The notes: generated by a model not told the origin, from the letters alone. Positions 22,363 through 34,756 are shown, numbered from the stretch's first letter. The stretch is 64,000 nt of DNA from Tetragonia tetragonoides (GCA_038025085.1 CM076141.1:12836001-12900000); one strand, 5' to 3'. Program-made: numbers and translations.

Positions 22363-24998
22363 TTAAGGCTCCACTACAATCTTCCCAGTAGCATGGCCAT
22401 CCATCATCTTAGCCCAAGCATCTTCAGCTTTACTCAGGGGATATTTCGAGTCTATAACTGTTTTAAGCTTCCCTTCCTTGACCAAATTTACCAGATATTC
22501 CAAGTTCTCTGCCTTTGGAATTAAAAGCAGGGGCAGCAGTTGCTTCTTGGAGAAAGTGAGCTTCTTCACAGCAAAAGTGAACATGGCGGTTGCGGTAGGA
22601 GTCAAATCAATTACCTTACCTGTTGCACTCAAATTTGGTTCAAAGGTAGACCAAGGGATGCCATTAGCACAATGGACAACATAGTCATATTTCTTTCCAG
22701 AAGGGCTCTTTAAAGCAGCCCCATCAGGGGTCCTGTAGTCTAGAACCTCATCGGCACCCAAGCTCTTGACAAAATCTAGGTTGCGACCGCCACATGTTGC
22801 TGTCACATGTGTATTTCCTAGCTTTGCCAACTGGACAGCATAGTGACCAACCCCCCCTGATGCAGCTGTGATCAATATGTTTCTCTGATCACCACTTCCG
22901 TCAAGCTTGACATTTGCACCTTTGGTAAGAGCTTGGTGAGCTGTAAGAGCAGCAACAGGTAAGGCTGCACCTTCAGCTGCTGATACTTCTGGTAGTCTAG
23001 AGACCGTCAAGTTCTCATTTGCCACAGCGTACTCAGCTAATGCACCTCCAGTCTGTCACTCAAAAGAATACTAGGTCAATATCAAGTTTTCCCATCCCAA
23101 AGTTCGCTTAAGATGATTATGGGCTCAAGTCCTCTTTAGCAAAGTAAATGTGAGATGTCTATAGTAGAAAGTTACAAACCAGTCTACATGCAACAGAAGA
23201 ATGTTGAATATAGGTAGAAACGAAACTGAGAAGGACGTTGAGTTAACCTTTTCAGTAAAAAGAGACTCCAGGTCCTATTCGGAATGACTGTCATTCCGTA
23301 GGGTAGAATATAATCAACTCTATGGAGTTTCTAGGTCATTTCTAATAGCATTTGTGTTCATTTAAATAAGTTACAACTGAGCAGCATATGTTTTAATCAC
23401 TGCTGAATCATCTATAGTAAAGATACCAATCATAACTAGAGGAAACTTACAGGAACCGAAAGCATGGCTACAGCCTTGTCACCAGCTTTAAACTTCTTGA
23501 CTGCAGATCCTACCTGCACCACCTCCCCTGCCACATCAGTTCCTGACCAACAAAAGGTTTTCTCAGCTAGACAAAAAATTAGTCAACATGTAATTATCTT
23601 CTGTTGCAAGAAAACCATTAGCTATTGGACTGAACTCCCAAGTTGGTCACTCTATTCAGTAGATAAGTTTAAGGCTACACTTGATGCAGCACACTACGAT
23701 TGACACACCATCTATCAGCTCAGGCAAATGCTGAGTCAGTTTCAATACTGAAATTGAACTACCCTTTACATCTAACAGAAGGCAGAAATTTCCATATTTA
23801 TGATCAACTGCAGAAGAAATGCGTATCAGCTACACAAATGTCTCCTTCTCCTTAATTTATTTCCCTCTTTAAACAATTGACATGACCAGCATTTTATAAA
23901 GCTTATCATCCACCTAAACAATATATTGTTCAACAAGTACACACCCATGTAATCACCCAACATACAGTATCAGTATGTATTATATGTGTCATAAGATTTA
24001 TTATATTTATCTGTCCAGTGCAAACAGAACCTTCTCCCTGCTTTTGGGACGGGTGGGGGTGCGGGGTCAGTATATGAGCACCACGAAATCGAAGGTTTAT
24101 GAACTAGGCACTGGCCGTTAGCTCACCAGACAGCTACATATTCACATGTGGTCATTCTTTAGGCAAAATTTTGTCCTGCTCGACATTGTTAATGACCATG
24201 TTGATCAGTTGATTCATGCTATTTCGAAAATGCTTCATTAACATGAACAAAGACAAAGTGATCAAGTATTCAAGTGTAGTGTTAGACCTGGTATAGTAGG
24301 GAATTGGCGGGGTAACAATGGCCTCAACATGCCCTTTTGTATCTTCCAATCTATTGGGTTAAGTGTTGCTGCCTCCACTTTTAACAACACCTCATCAGCT
24401 TTAGGATCTGGAACTGGAACCTCAACATGCTGAAACCATTGTAACACTCTTGATTAAGCTTCATTTTTTATCTTTTTTGGTTGATGAAAATGAGTTTTAG
24501 CATAGTATTTTGGCTTTACTTTCAATTGCAACCTTGTAAGAGACTCAGTTTGAGAGTTTTTCATCACTCAAGAACGAATCAAAGATAAACTTTAACAAAA
24601 CTCAAAAAAGAAAATTTAAAAAAAAAAAAATAGAATAGCGAATTGAACAAATTATCAACCAAAAAAAAAAAAAAAAAGGAGGCCATTTGTGAAACCCCCA
24701 ACAGCTAAATATCCATTTTAAATTCTCCTCTCCGATTACAACAAATAAATAATTAAATGAAATAGCCAAACGGTACATCAAGAAAGAAAGAAACCAACGT
24801 GAAATAAATGAATCAAAAAACTTTACATTAGAACTTGGCATTTTAAAAGCCAAAAAAGGCAGCAATAATTACCAAATATAAACAACAGAATTAAGAAAAT
24901 GATGAAATGGAGAAAAATAACATTAACAAAACCTTCATGGCAGAGACCCCACCGCCATAGCCGGAATACTGAACAGCATGCATTAATTTCTCTTCCAT
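22363..24998 (-). CDS. Chloroplast-envelope-type quinone oxidoreductase homolog (MDR family), copy A
   Basis: Four exons (24933-24998, 24288-24429, 23451-23542, 22363-23052), all with GT-AG borders, give 329 residues, the length of Arabidopsis ceQORH (At4g13010). It is a zinc-independent medium-chain dehydrogenase/reductase that reduces quinones or enone-type carbonyls with NADPH. The N-terminal GroES-like half carries EVLLKVEAATLNPIDWKIQKG and TDVAGEVV. The Rossmann half has the dinucleotide motif AASGGVGHYAVQLAKLG, then SLGADEVLDY, and ends in HATGKIVVEP. Arabidopsis ceQORH is known to reach the inner envelope without a cleaved transit peptide. The short N-terminus here (MEEKLMHAVQYSGYGGG) is consistent with that. 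The donor of intron 2 (CCAG|GTCTAA) is weak but GT. It lies 3' of copy B in a direct tandem pair and appears intact. Confidence 0.92.
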
Positions 24999-26525
24999 TG
25001 CTTCACCAGACAGACACAGAGAGAGAGAGAGAAGCGTGGCTTAATGGACGAAGATGGTAATAAGAAGGAATATGAATTTTATGCGTTGCCGAAATAGTAA
25101 CATGCATGTGGATCGTGGAGGCTTCACAACCATATGATGTAACCCATGGGCTAAGGCCCACGGAGCCACAGCCTAAAACTAAAAGGAGGCAGTGCAAATT
25201 GCAATTGTGGCTGTGGATTACCACTTTCTAATTTGTGGTGATAAGTCTGATAACGCAGTCACCTGGATCCATTTCAGGTGAGTATTTCGTGAGTTGGGAT
25301 TATTTACGATACGGGTAAAACTTCGAAATATTTACAACCAATTTTTCTAAAGTCAATTATATTTGCGATTTTCTTACATGCGCTAAGAAAATTAGAAAAC
25401 CCCTTTAAGATGCAAACGAGAAACACGTGTTGAAGTGGGGTTTGTGTCCCACATGGACAGACTTAGTGATCTTAATCATACATATACGGAAGTGGGTTAC
25501 TCCACCCATTGCCAATTGGTTTTGAGTTGGAACTTCACTTATCTTGTATGTGTATGCTCACTAATTAAGGCCCAATTATTAAAATTTATCAACACGACTT
25601 CTCATTGATAAGCAATGTCAATGCCAACTTTGTTTCCGCTCATCAAAATCACAACTCGGCCGCATTTCCTATGTTCCCCATTCCTCAGTTTAGTATAGCC
25701 AATGAGTCAATGACTAGCCATTTCAAATCAAGACACTGCATCTGCAATATAGGCCATTGAAAAGTTTCATGTTGAAGCATGTATGATTTGAGCGTAACAG
25801 TAAGATAACCCGTATTATACTCTCATTTGCTTTCTTGTAGAGCGAGGAAATAACTATCAAAACACCATATGATTCATGGTCAAGCACCCAGCTCTGGTCA
25901 CCTTCGCTAAAACGTTAAAAGACGAAGATTCTAGTATAACCATCTTCGGTAACATGACTTATAGCATGGACAAAGTATTTTTCGTCGAACAGGATCTTGA
26001 GTAATAAACTTACCTGCCAGTGCAGCCACACTTAGCGAGTCTCTTCTGCTAACTTCAGTTTTGGCAAAGAACTTTACTCTCACGCCTCACAAACCCTGAT
26101 TCAATGGGACCTAATTCTCTGGAGACACCATCGTCACACCATTGAGAATGCTCTCCCTGGAGATGAATGTCTGACCCACGCAGACTACCCACCTCACTGA
26201 AAACACACAATAATTTTATCTCAATTTCTGTATTGTTTTGCAAACAAGAGCGCTATAAAAGCAGATAACATTGAAATCCAAACCCAGGTCACAGACACAG
26301 TAAAATGTATAACATTATTACAAACATATACAGGACGGAATAATATTATAAGCAAACTATTCAATACATTGTATTGGCAATACTTTTAAGCTAGATTATA
26401 CAAGTGAAATACGAGTAGACAAGAAATTAGTCGAAACAAACATATACATCGATTAAGGAGAAAGGTGTGCCAGTGTGACCCATTGAAAGTGTTTATTACT
26501 TACCTCTTTACAGAGTATTTCTTAA
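24999..26525. other. Promoter/5' region of copy A and 3' flank of copy B
   Basis: On the minus strand this holds the upstream region of copy A, with a CT-rich leader (GAGAGAGAGAGA on plus at about 25,019-25,031). Next to 26,525 it holds the 3' UTR of copy B. The 25,980-26,210 part is the paralogous counterpart of 21,640-21,960. No coding region is seen. Confidence 0.4.
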
Positions 26526-29500
26526 TTAAGGCTCCACTACAATCTTCCCAGTAGCATGGCCATCCATCATCTTAGCCCAAGCATCTTCAGCTTTACTCAG
26601 GGGAAATTTAGAGTCTATAACTGTTTTAAGCTTCCCTTCCTTCGCCAAATTCACAACATATTCCATATTCTCTGCCTTAGCAGTCAAAAGCAGGGGAATC
26701 AGCTGCTTCTTCGAGAAAGTGATCTTCTTCACAGCAAAGGTGAACATGGCACTTGGTGCAGGAGTCAAATCTATCACCTTGCCTGTTGAACTCAAATTTG
26801 GCTCAAAGGTAGACCAAGGGATGCCGTTTGCACAATGAACAACATAGTCATATTTCTTTCCTGAAGGGCTCTTCAGAGCAGCCCCATCAGGGATCCTGTA
26901 GTCTAAAACCTCATCGGCACCCAAGCTCTTGACAAAATCTAGGTTGCGAGCGCCACATGTTGCTGTCACATGAGTGTTTCCTAGCTTTGCTAGCTGGACA
27001 GCATAGTGACCAACCCCCCCTGATGCAGCTGTGATCAATATATTTTTCTGATCACCACTTCCGTCAAGCTTGACATTTGCAACTTGGGTAAGAGCTTGGT
27101 GAGCTGTCAAAGCAGCAATCAGTAGGGGTGCACCTTCAGCTGCTGATACTTCTGGTGGTCTAGAGACCGTCAAATTCTCGTTAGCCACAGCGTATACCGC
27201 CAACGCACCTTCAGTCTACAATAAACAGAATACTGGGTCAATATCCCATTCCTCCAATCTAAGGTTTACTTAGGGTCTGAACGAGGTTAAGTGCTCTTTT
27301 TGCAAAGAAAATATGAGACGTCTATTGTAGACAGTTGCAAACCAGGCTAAATACAACGGAAGAAGAGTAAGCAAAAAAAGACTCCAAACTCTTATTCAGA
27401 ATGGCTGACAATCAGTAGCGTAAAATATTCAACTCTATGAAGATCTGAGATCATTTCTACAAGCATTTGAGTGATATAAATAATATACAACTATAGTTTA
27501 AGTCACTGCTGAATCATCTATAATCCAAATGCTGAAAGAATAAAGGAACTTACAGAACGGCTAAGCATGGCTACAACCTTGTCACCAGCTTTAAACTTCT
27601 TGACTGCAGATCCAGCCTGGACCACCTCCCCTGCCACGTCAGTACCTGACATATGAAATATAGTTTTAGCTATGAAGAAACTACTCAACAACTTATCAAG
27701 TTTTAATGGCAGGAAGGGCATGAGGTATAAGGTCATTTACTTGACAAGGGAACCAATTTTACATTACATGCTCAGGATTTTGCACAATCACTTGAGACCC
27801 ACTTCACCAAAACAGAGGTACTACTGTAGCAATGACCTTATAAAAGGATGAATATTTGACCTGGCCTCCCATAAGTGGCCTCCTATTCAGTAATTAAGTT
27901 CTCCATTGATGAATGCTATTGCAGATGAGGTAGTCAGCCTAGTGCACCACACTACAGTTGACCGACAACAAATTGGTTCAAGCAAAAGGCTGCATCAGTC
28001 TTAAAAATGCAAGTCTACAGACATTTGCTAACAACTATGTTGAGCATTTACAGGAGGGGTAGGGTAAGGAGACTAGATTGTTGTGATTGAGGTGGGAGCT
28101 AAGATGGAAAATACCTCACCCGAATTCCAGGATGGCATGGGTTCGAATTTCATCTCCCACCTGGGGCCTCCTTACCTTATTATAGACTAGGTTGTTGTGG
28201 AGATAGTCTTCGTCGCCACTCTTCGAGACGAGCTCATAAATCTTCTCTGAGATTTCCAAGCCACCGGTATTGTTTGGGACGAGTAGTGTATTTGGCTTCT
28301 TTATGGGCCAAAGCAGCTGGGGCTTTTATGGGGGTGCCCCTCACTAACGTTCAACCTAACTCGGGTGATGTGTAGTTAGTAGTTTCTATTGGGGACTCCT
28401 TGTCTTCCGACTTTGTAATAAAAGTTTATTATCTAAAAATAAAAATGCAAGCCTACAATACAACCAATAGCCGGTAACAGTGGACAATTCTTTATTCATG
28501 ATTGAGTACTTTAGCAATGAGCAAGCCACAAATGTTTTCTTCTTCTTCTTTCTAAAGGATAAACAGGACTAGACATCGAAAACATCGCACCCACATAATC
28601 GTTTTGTAAATTATATTGTAAGTCCATGCAACTGTATGCTATGTGTTATAAGATTAACTGTCCAATGCAAACAGGCCATTCTCCAAAGAGCCCAATTTGC
28701 GCACCAGGTAATCAAAAGTTTATAAACTAGGCACTGGTCATTACTCATTAGTTTACCAGATAACCACCCATTCACATTTGGCCATTCTTTATGAAACTAT
28801 GTCATGCCCAACAATATTAATGAGCTTTCTGACTCATACATGGCAAGATTCACAACCACAACAAACTAGAACCTACAACATTCAATACATTAATGAACAG
28901 TCATACACTAAACAAAAAGAAGGGTCAAGCTATTTCATATAGTCTATATTAACAGCTTCACTCTCGTTGAAGAAAATAACATGAATGAAGAACAACTCCA
29001 ATAGATTGAACCTGGTATGGTAGGGAATTTGCGGGGTAACAATGGCCTCAGCACACCCTTTTGTATCTTCCAATCTACTGGATTTATTGTCGCTGCTTCC
29101 ACTTTTAGCAACACCTCATCGGCCTTGGGATCTGGAACTGGAACCTCAACATGCTGCAACACAATTACACCCACTCTCAATCAGAGCTCATCATTGTCTT
29201 TTGTGATTGATGATTTCCAACAAAATATTTGGTTTACGTATCAATTCCAACTTTGACGCTGACTCAGCAACTCATTTGCGCGGTTTATGTACCCAACAAA
29301 CAATCAAAGATACAGCTTATTCGGAAAAAAACTGGAAAAATGCAGAATCAGCTAGTGACTTTGAAGTGAAGTTACTGGTTTACCAATCATCCATCACCTT
29401 TAAAAAGCTTATTGGGTATCCTCAACTACCTTTTACTTAATGCTTCACCAACTTTTCCAGAAAAATAAATCCCCCATATATATACTTAACAGAAGTAAAT

Positions 29501-31316
29501 AAGAATGTGTGTCATATCCTCTAAATTTGATAAACCTAAGTTCAGTTCCTAGAATATTTTTTTCCCTTGAAAATCATTGTGAAACACAAGAAAACATGCG
29601 AAACAGCGAGGAAGAATAGTGGCATTAAGAGGAATAATACTAAATAAAAAAGGTAGAGAAAAAAGATATCGCCATAGGAAGATGGACAAAACATAGGAGT
29701 TAACAAATGAAAGGGGCAAAAGAGTGAAACATACTAGTGTTCAGAGGCAGAAGTAGAACAAACATCAGAAAATATTAATTGGGTCAAACAACAGCCAACT
29801 GAGTAGCGGCACTGGTGGGGCCTAGGACATCAAAGATGTAAACAACTCACCCCAACAGTGATGGTCAGAGATGCTACTTCATAAAGAACAACAATGAAGG
29901 ACTTTGATACTAAAACCACATGAATACATGATGGTTCAATTTCACCAGAAGGGGATTCAAAAATTGACCATATCATGTTATTCTTCACGATTTCACCACC
30001 CTTTCACTATATGCATAGCACAATCCTTCTGCACTACAATCAGCTCAGCTTATTCGTAATTAGCTTAAAACCTCTGACGAGAATCAATCCTCTCATACAC
30101 TTCCATCCACACATCCCTATTTGACAGCTAACAGTATCTAGATTCACTATTCAGTTTCTTCAAAATGGAAAAATGTTCCTCAATTACTAGATATTGACTC
30201 AAAGGAAGGTCCCCCTCCCCCTCCCCCTCCCCCTCCCCCAAGTTCCATTTGATGAGTGCAAAATCATTTCATGCAACAATTAAGCATACTTCTGTAGTCG
30301 TCAAATTTTAGATCCCATATAGACTATGCATCACTTTGGAAAGCAATATAAAAACACAAGTTTGGAAAGAGACAATTGAAGTATTATGCAACTGTCCCGC
30401 ATGGCCGCGTGACCATGAGCACTAACTCTGATCACTCCTCAAGCCTTACTCTCGATTGTTTCTTTGTAATAATGACAAAATAAAATAAAAGCCAAAATAT
30501 GTGAAGGTAGTAAGCTTCATTACAAAACCCCCAAAGTTGCTTTTTTTCCTATCCACTGACCATCATCTTCAACCAACATACCAAAAAAGGCTGATAATTA
30601 CAAATCATCAATGACCATTTCCACTTGTGGATTGTGATGATGTCCAAAGTCCAATTACCACAAATGACAAAGCTGTTCAGCAAACCAAACACAGTGCCCC
30701 CACAAAATAACCAAATCATTATACATAATAAAAAGGGTTGTCTTTTGACTCTAAATTCTCTACAGAGCCAGGAATTAAATAAACTAATAAATTAAAAAAC
30801 GCTTATTCATTTTAACTAATATTCGAGCACAGGCATACTCTCAAATGCGTCATACAATCAACTAATTATCACAAAAAAAAAAAAATTTAAAAAAAAAAAC
30901 TCCAATTTTTAAATCAATTTCAAATTCTCTGCTCCCATTAAAAAACGAAAAGAAATTATTAACATAGAACAACTTGGTTATTTAAATTAAATAGTCTAAT
31001 AAGTTATAAGTACTAGCGTAATTTCCCAGTTTCCATAGCCAATAACATAAGGATTAAGAACCAATAGATACTACAATAATTAGAAAGCCGAACCCCCAAA
31101 AAACAAATTGCCTAATTATTCGAATTTGATAAATGATATTGAATTGAGAAGAATAGAGAGTATACTATATAGTCTGAAATAAATGGGAGATGAAAAAAAA
31201 AAAAAAACACGATTGAATAAAGATAATGATGAAAAGAAGAACTTCAAAGCAGCAGCGCCACCGCCATAGCCGGAATACTGAAGTGCATGCATTAATTTCC
31301 CTACCAAGGTTGCCAT
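26526..31316 (-). CDS. Chloroplast-envelope-type quinone oxidoreductase homolog (MDR family), copy B, exon-1 donor altered
   Basis: The exons match those of copy A: 31242-31316 (start ATG), 29012-29153, 27554-27645 and 26526-27215. If exon 1 joins as in copy A the product is 332 residues, with the same MDR motifs (TDVAGEVV, AASGGVGHYAVQLAKLG, HATGKIVVEP). Introns have the same positions but are longer. Intron 2 holds a SINE-like insertion. The odd point is the exon 1 border: copy A has ATGAAG|GTTTTG, but copy B reads TTGAAGTTCTTC, so the in-phase GT is missing. A weak in-frame donor (AATCGT|GTTTTT) 30 bp downstream, or an in-frame ATG at 29178-29180 directly upstream of exon 2, could give an altered N-terminus. 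Residue changes against copy A include AEY to AVY after the exon 3/4 junction. The other three exons are open. Confidence 0.82.
28020..28440 (+). mobile_element. SINE-like retroposon in intron 2 of quinone oxidoreductase copy B
   Basis: A 17-bp near-perfect direct repeat flanks the segment: AAAAATGCAAGTCTACA at 28003-28019 and the same word with one change at 28441-28457. Inside, 28092-28161 looks tRNA-derived: a 7-bp acceptor-like pairing (GTGGGAG with CTCCCAC) and a T-arm with GGTTCGAAT at 28140-28148. It ends in an A/T-rich tail (TAATAAAAG, then AAAAATA). Copy A lacks it in the equivalent intron, so it postdates the gene duplication. Box A is poor, so it is probably an old copy. Confidence 0.65.
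30211..30239. repeat. (CCCCCT)n microsatellite in intron 1 of copy B
   Basis: About five perfect CCCCCT hexamers in a row, within the long first intron. Confidence 0.9.
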
Positions 31317-31457
31317 TGCTTTGCTTCACTACCACCACCACAGGAGAGAGAGAGAGAAACAAATGACGAAGATGGTAACAAACGTAGCTCAATAATGTGA
31401 CTTTGTTCCCGATTTTTTATTTTTGATGATCCAAATTCGAGGGTGGATCATTTTAGC
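31317..31457. other. Upstream region of quinone oxidoreductase copy B
   Basis: This holds the CT-rich leader of copy B (GA repeat on the plus strand at about 31,344-31,357) and AT-rich sequence. The hAT-like MITE at 31,458 begins only about 140 bp from the start codon, so much of the promoter may be transposon sequence. Confidence 0.4.
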
Positions 31458-32025
31458 TAGAGCCGGCAAAACCCGATCGATCCGAGATAACTGACCTGAT
31501 CCGTTCGATATCAGATCCGCTCGATATTTGAAAATATATCAATTATCATTATTCGAAACCGACCCGACCCGACCTGGTCCAACCTGATACCCACCAACAT
31601 CCGTTCTCCGAATTGACCCGAAACAGATAACATCCAATCCGAAGTTACCCGAAACCGAGATGAACCCGAACCGACTCTACCCGAAACCCGAATTTATCCG
31701 ACTTATAATGACATAATATTCAAAATGATTGAAAAAGCACTAAATAAACACACATGTAGTGCATATTATTGAAAAAATTCATATAAAATTGAGTTTTTCA
31801 TATTATTTTCGACTTTATACACTCTGAAACATAAATTAAATTTGACCTGATATGACCCGAAACCTGAACTAACCCGAATCCGACTTAACCGAAACCCGAA
31901 CTAACCCGACATCAGCATAAACCCGAATCAATCCGACTCGACCCAACCCGACCCGATTACTCTTCTGACCCGTAATAATCCGAAACCGAAAAGACCCGAC
32001 CCGATCCGCCCAATTGTCACCTCTA
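31458..32025. mobile_element. hAT-like MITE with CCCGA-repeat interior
   Basis: The left end reads TAGAGCCGGCAAAACCCGATC. The right end, reverse-complemented, starts TAGAGGTGACAATTGGGCGG, related to the ends of the element at 32,282. The interior is built from many short degenerate repeats of GACCCGA / ACCCGAAAC. A target duplication is not recognisable, so the copy is old. Confidence 0.55.
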
Positions 32026-32281
32026 ATCACGGACTCGTGGAGGGCTCCAAAACGGCAGAACCCCGTATTGTGTAATCAAATGGGCCAGCTACTAGTAGGC
32101 TTATCAAACGGGTCGATTCAACCAGTGTTGGATCGGGTCATTTGAGATTTGAGCCTAGTCGGTTACGTATCGGTTTTTCAGTGAAATCTTAGTATAAGTT
32201 TATTTTCTTGGATAGTAAACTGATACGTGTCGAGAAAATTGTGTCAGAACACAAAACCTTGAAAAATGAGTCGGTTTGGAT

Positions 32282-32945
32282 TAGAGTTGTCAAAATTTGA
32301 TCCGACCCGAAAACTCGACCCATACCGACCCGAAAAGTCTGGGTCATGAACAAAGAATTCCAACTCAAAACCCGATGCATACCGAACCCGAAAACCGACA
32401 TTTATTGGGTCAAACCCGAACCCGCTTTGGGTCGACTTGTTGGGCTGCGACGTTCAAAATAAAAGAGCTCAACATGATAAAAGTGGATGACAAAAGACTT
32501 TATCATATCATGTTTTCTTACATATCAACTCACTTTGACATTTGTAATTTCATATTTCTCTTAAATAAGGGGTATTCTAATTTCTAATACTAATGAAACA
32601 ATTTTGACTAATTGTTATACTGGTATGGATTTTGATTATCGTTTCCATTAGTAAAAACCCAATAACAAGTGAAAACTTTACGACATATTTTTCAGATAGA
32701 TTAATTTTATGTCTGATATCACTATAGCGTGTAAATTTTTTATTTTAAAGTTGAAAATGGAATTAATTATGCAATTATAACCAAATAAAAAAGTAAGTGC
32801 TCAATCCGTTGGGTCGACCCGAACCCGAACACATTGGGTCATGAACAAGCATTTCTCAACCCGAAAATAAAACATCCCTGTTAAATGACCTGACTGAAAG
32901 TGATCCGACCCGAATCCGACCTAATCGACCTGTTTGACACCTCTA
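32282..32945. mobile_element. hAT-like MITE with degenerate 8-bp TSD
   Basis: The ends are inverted repeats: TAGAGTTGTCAAA on the left and TAGAGGTGTCAAA read inward from the right. Flanking octamers GTTTGGAT (32274-32281) and GTATGAAT (32946-32953) match at 6 of 8 positions. Subterminal GACCCGA/ACCCGAAC repeats relate it to the element at 31,458. There is no transposase. Confidence 0.7.
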
Positions 32946-32953
32946 GTATGAAT

Positions 32954-33817
32954 TGAATTAGCTTTTGACCGGAAGCCATGACTAACTGGACCACATAATA
33001 TACTCCACACGCTTCAAACTATTCTTTTCAAAGACACGAGACGCTTCCCAACTATCTTCGGGATAGGCCAGTTTTCGATGTGTCTTTTGACTTTTTGACG
33101 TTACTCTGTAAAACAAGTATACAAATTTACTCTTTCCACATTCATCATATATAGTAAGGAGCAAATCTTATGTGAGACTAATTCACAAAAAAATGGAGTC
33201 ACTATTTAGAAATTATCCAACATCATAATTTCACAAAATTTATAGCTATATAATGTAAGTATAGTTTTTCATGATCCAAGTGCTGTATTGAAAACCGTGA
33301 AAAAAAAAAACAAAAGGGAGAAAGTACTGGTTGCGAAGATTAGGCAAGAGCATGACCTCTACGATCTGCAAACACAATGAGAAACCTAAGCCATATACAG
33401 TACTTGATCATCGTTAGCAGTTTAGCACAAACTGCACAATGCACACGTGTTTGATTATTAGAAGACATGCTTTGTTGAGAAACCATTTCTTGATGTTTGG
33501 CAATTTCGTACAACACAATAACAATTTTTTTTTGTTTGAGAAACAACCCAATAACAATTTTGAGAGGAACACGAAAACGACCTCACATAAATACATATAA
33601 CTAAAATTTTGTCATTATTTTCTTTCAAAAAATTTTGTCATTATTTGATTGTTTTACTTTTGTCGTGTAATGTGGATTGAAAGGACCTTTCATACTATTA
33701 GTAGTAGGCAATCTTTAAAAAAAAAAAAATTACTACTTTTTAAGACCAACAAGGAACCAAATTCTTTTATGAATTAGCAAAGCCTATTTTAACTGTCTCT
33801 TAATTCTCAAATGCTAG
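32954..33817. other. Intergenic, no feature recognised
   Basis: AT-rich sequence. A short stretch near 33,160-33,230 (TTATGTGAGACTAATTCAC, then GTCACTATTTAGAAAT) resembles pieces at 15,000-15,110 and 34,210-34,290 and may be an old MITE fragment. No coding region is seen. Confidence 0.4.
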
Positions 33818-34146
33818 TTAAGGTGCGTTTTTTTCCACTTATTTCTATTGATTCTTACTGATTGATTAAGGTTCTCTCATTGATTATCACTGATTGGGTA
33901 AGGTCTTGCTACTGATTTTCACTGATTCGGTAATGTTTTTCCACTGATTCAATAAGGTCCTGCCACTGATTCTGTGAGTAGGAATATGGGTCCTGCCACT
34001 AATTTTCACTGATTAGGTAAGGTTCTGCCACTGATTTTCACTGATTCAGTAAGGTATTGCCACTGATTCCCACTAATTGAGTAAGATCTTGCCACTGATT
34101 TCGACTGATTGAGTAAGGTCCAATAAGTGGAAAAGAACACACCCTA
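33818..34146. mobile_element. Short element with terminal inverted repeats enclosing a CTGATT minisatellite
   Basis: The ends are inverted repeats of about 25 bp: TTAAGGTGCG plus TTTCCACTTATT on the left, TTAGGGTGTG plus TTTTCCACTTATT read inward from the right. Between them are about seven degenerate copies of a 40-50-bp unit with CCACTGATT, TTCACTGATT and GTAAGGT words. Terminal inverted repeats around a tandem array suggest a MITE whose interior expanded. No clear target duplication is found. Confidence 0.55.
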
Positions 34147-34756
34147 ACTTGTTAAGACTAGATCATCGTAAAGGTTGATGTATGTGCTTTGTTAATGCTT
34201 CATTCCAATCTTGAAAGAGTAAGTCTTGTGTGAGACCAACTGTCCAACTCTCAAAAAAATAGGGTCACTATTTAGAAATGTATGGGTCACTTTATATGAT
34301 CCTTGACCCTATTTTCACTTAAATGTGACCCCCCAACCAAAAGTTACGAAAAGACAGTCTTGTAGAAGATTTTGTGATCTTGAAAATAATAGAATATTAT
34401 TATATTAGTATCCCTCCATCTAAATTGAATTTCTTATTTGACTTTTCACAGTTTTTAAGACAATAACTCAACCACATCGGTAACTAAATTATATAAATAA
34501 TAAAATTATAAAAACTTGATATTGTGAAAATATTATTTAAAATGAATCTAAGAAGAGTACTTCTATATTGTGAATCTTCCTTTTGTTCACAAAACAATGA
34601 TCAAAGTTTATGAAGTTTGACCTCGCTCAAAAGTTAAATGGAAAACTCAATTTGGAATCGATGTAGTAGTTGATATGGTAATGAATTTAAAAGGCAACAA
34701 GTTATCGTTGGCATTCATATGAGGGTGTTATTTTTCACTAAACTGAATTGAACTAA

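Noticed and set aside
28092..28161. tRNA-like fold with acceptor stem and T-arm
   Set aside because: The anticodon and D arms do not form. Flanking direct repeats and the A/T-rich tail show a SINE-like retroposon rather than a tRNA gene.
34393..34675. Possible second Stowaway-type MITE (CCTCCATCTAAATTGAATTT at the left)
   Set aside because: The right end pairs poorly with the left and no TA duplication can be fixed.
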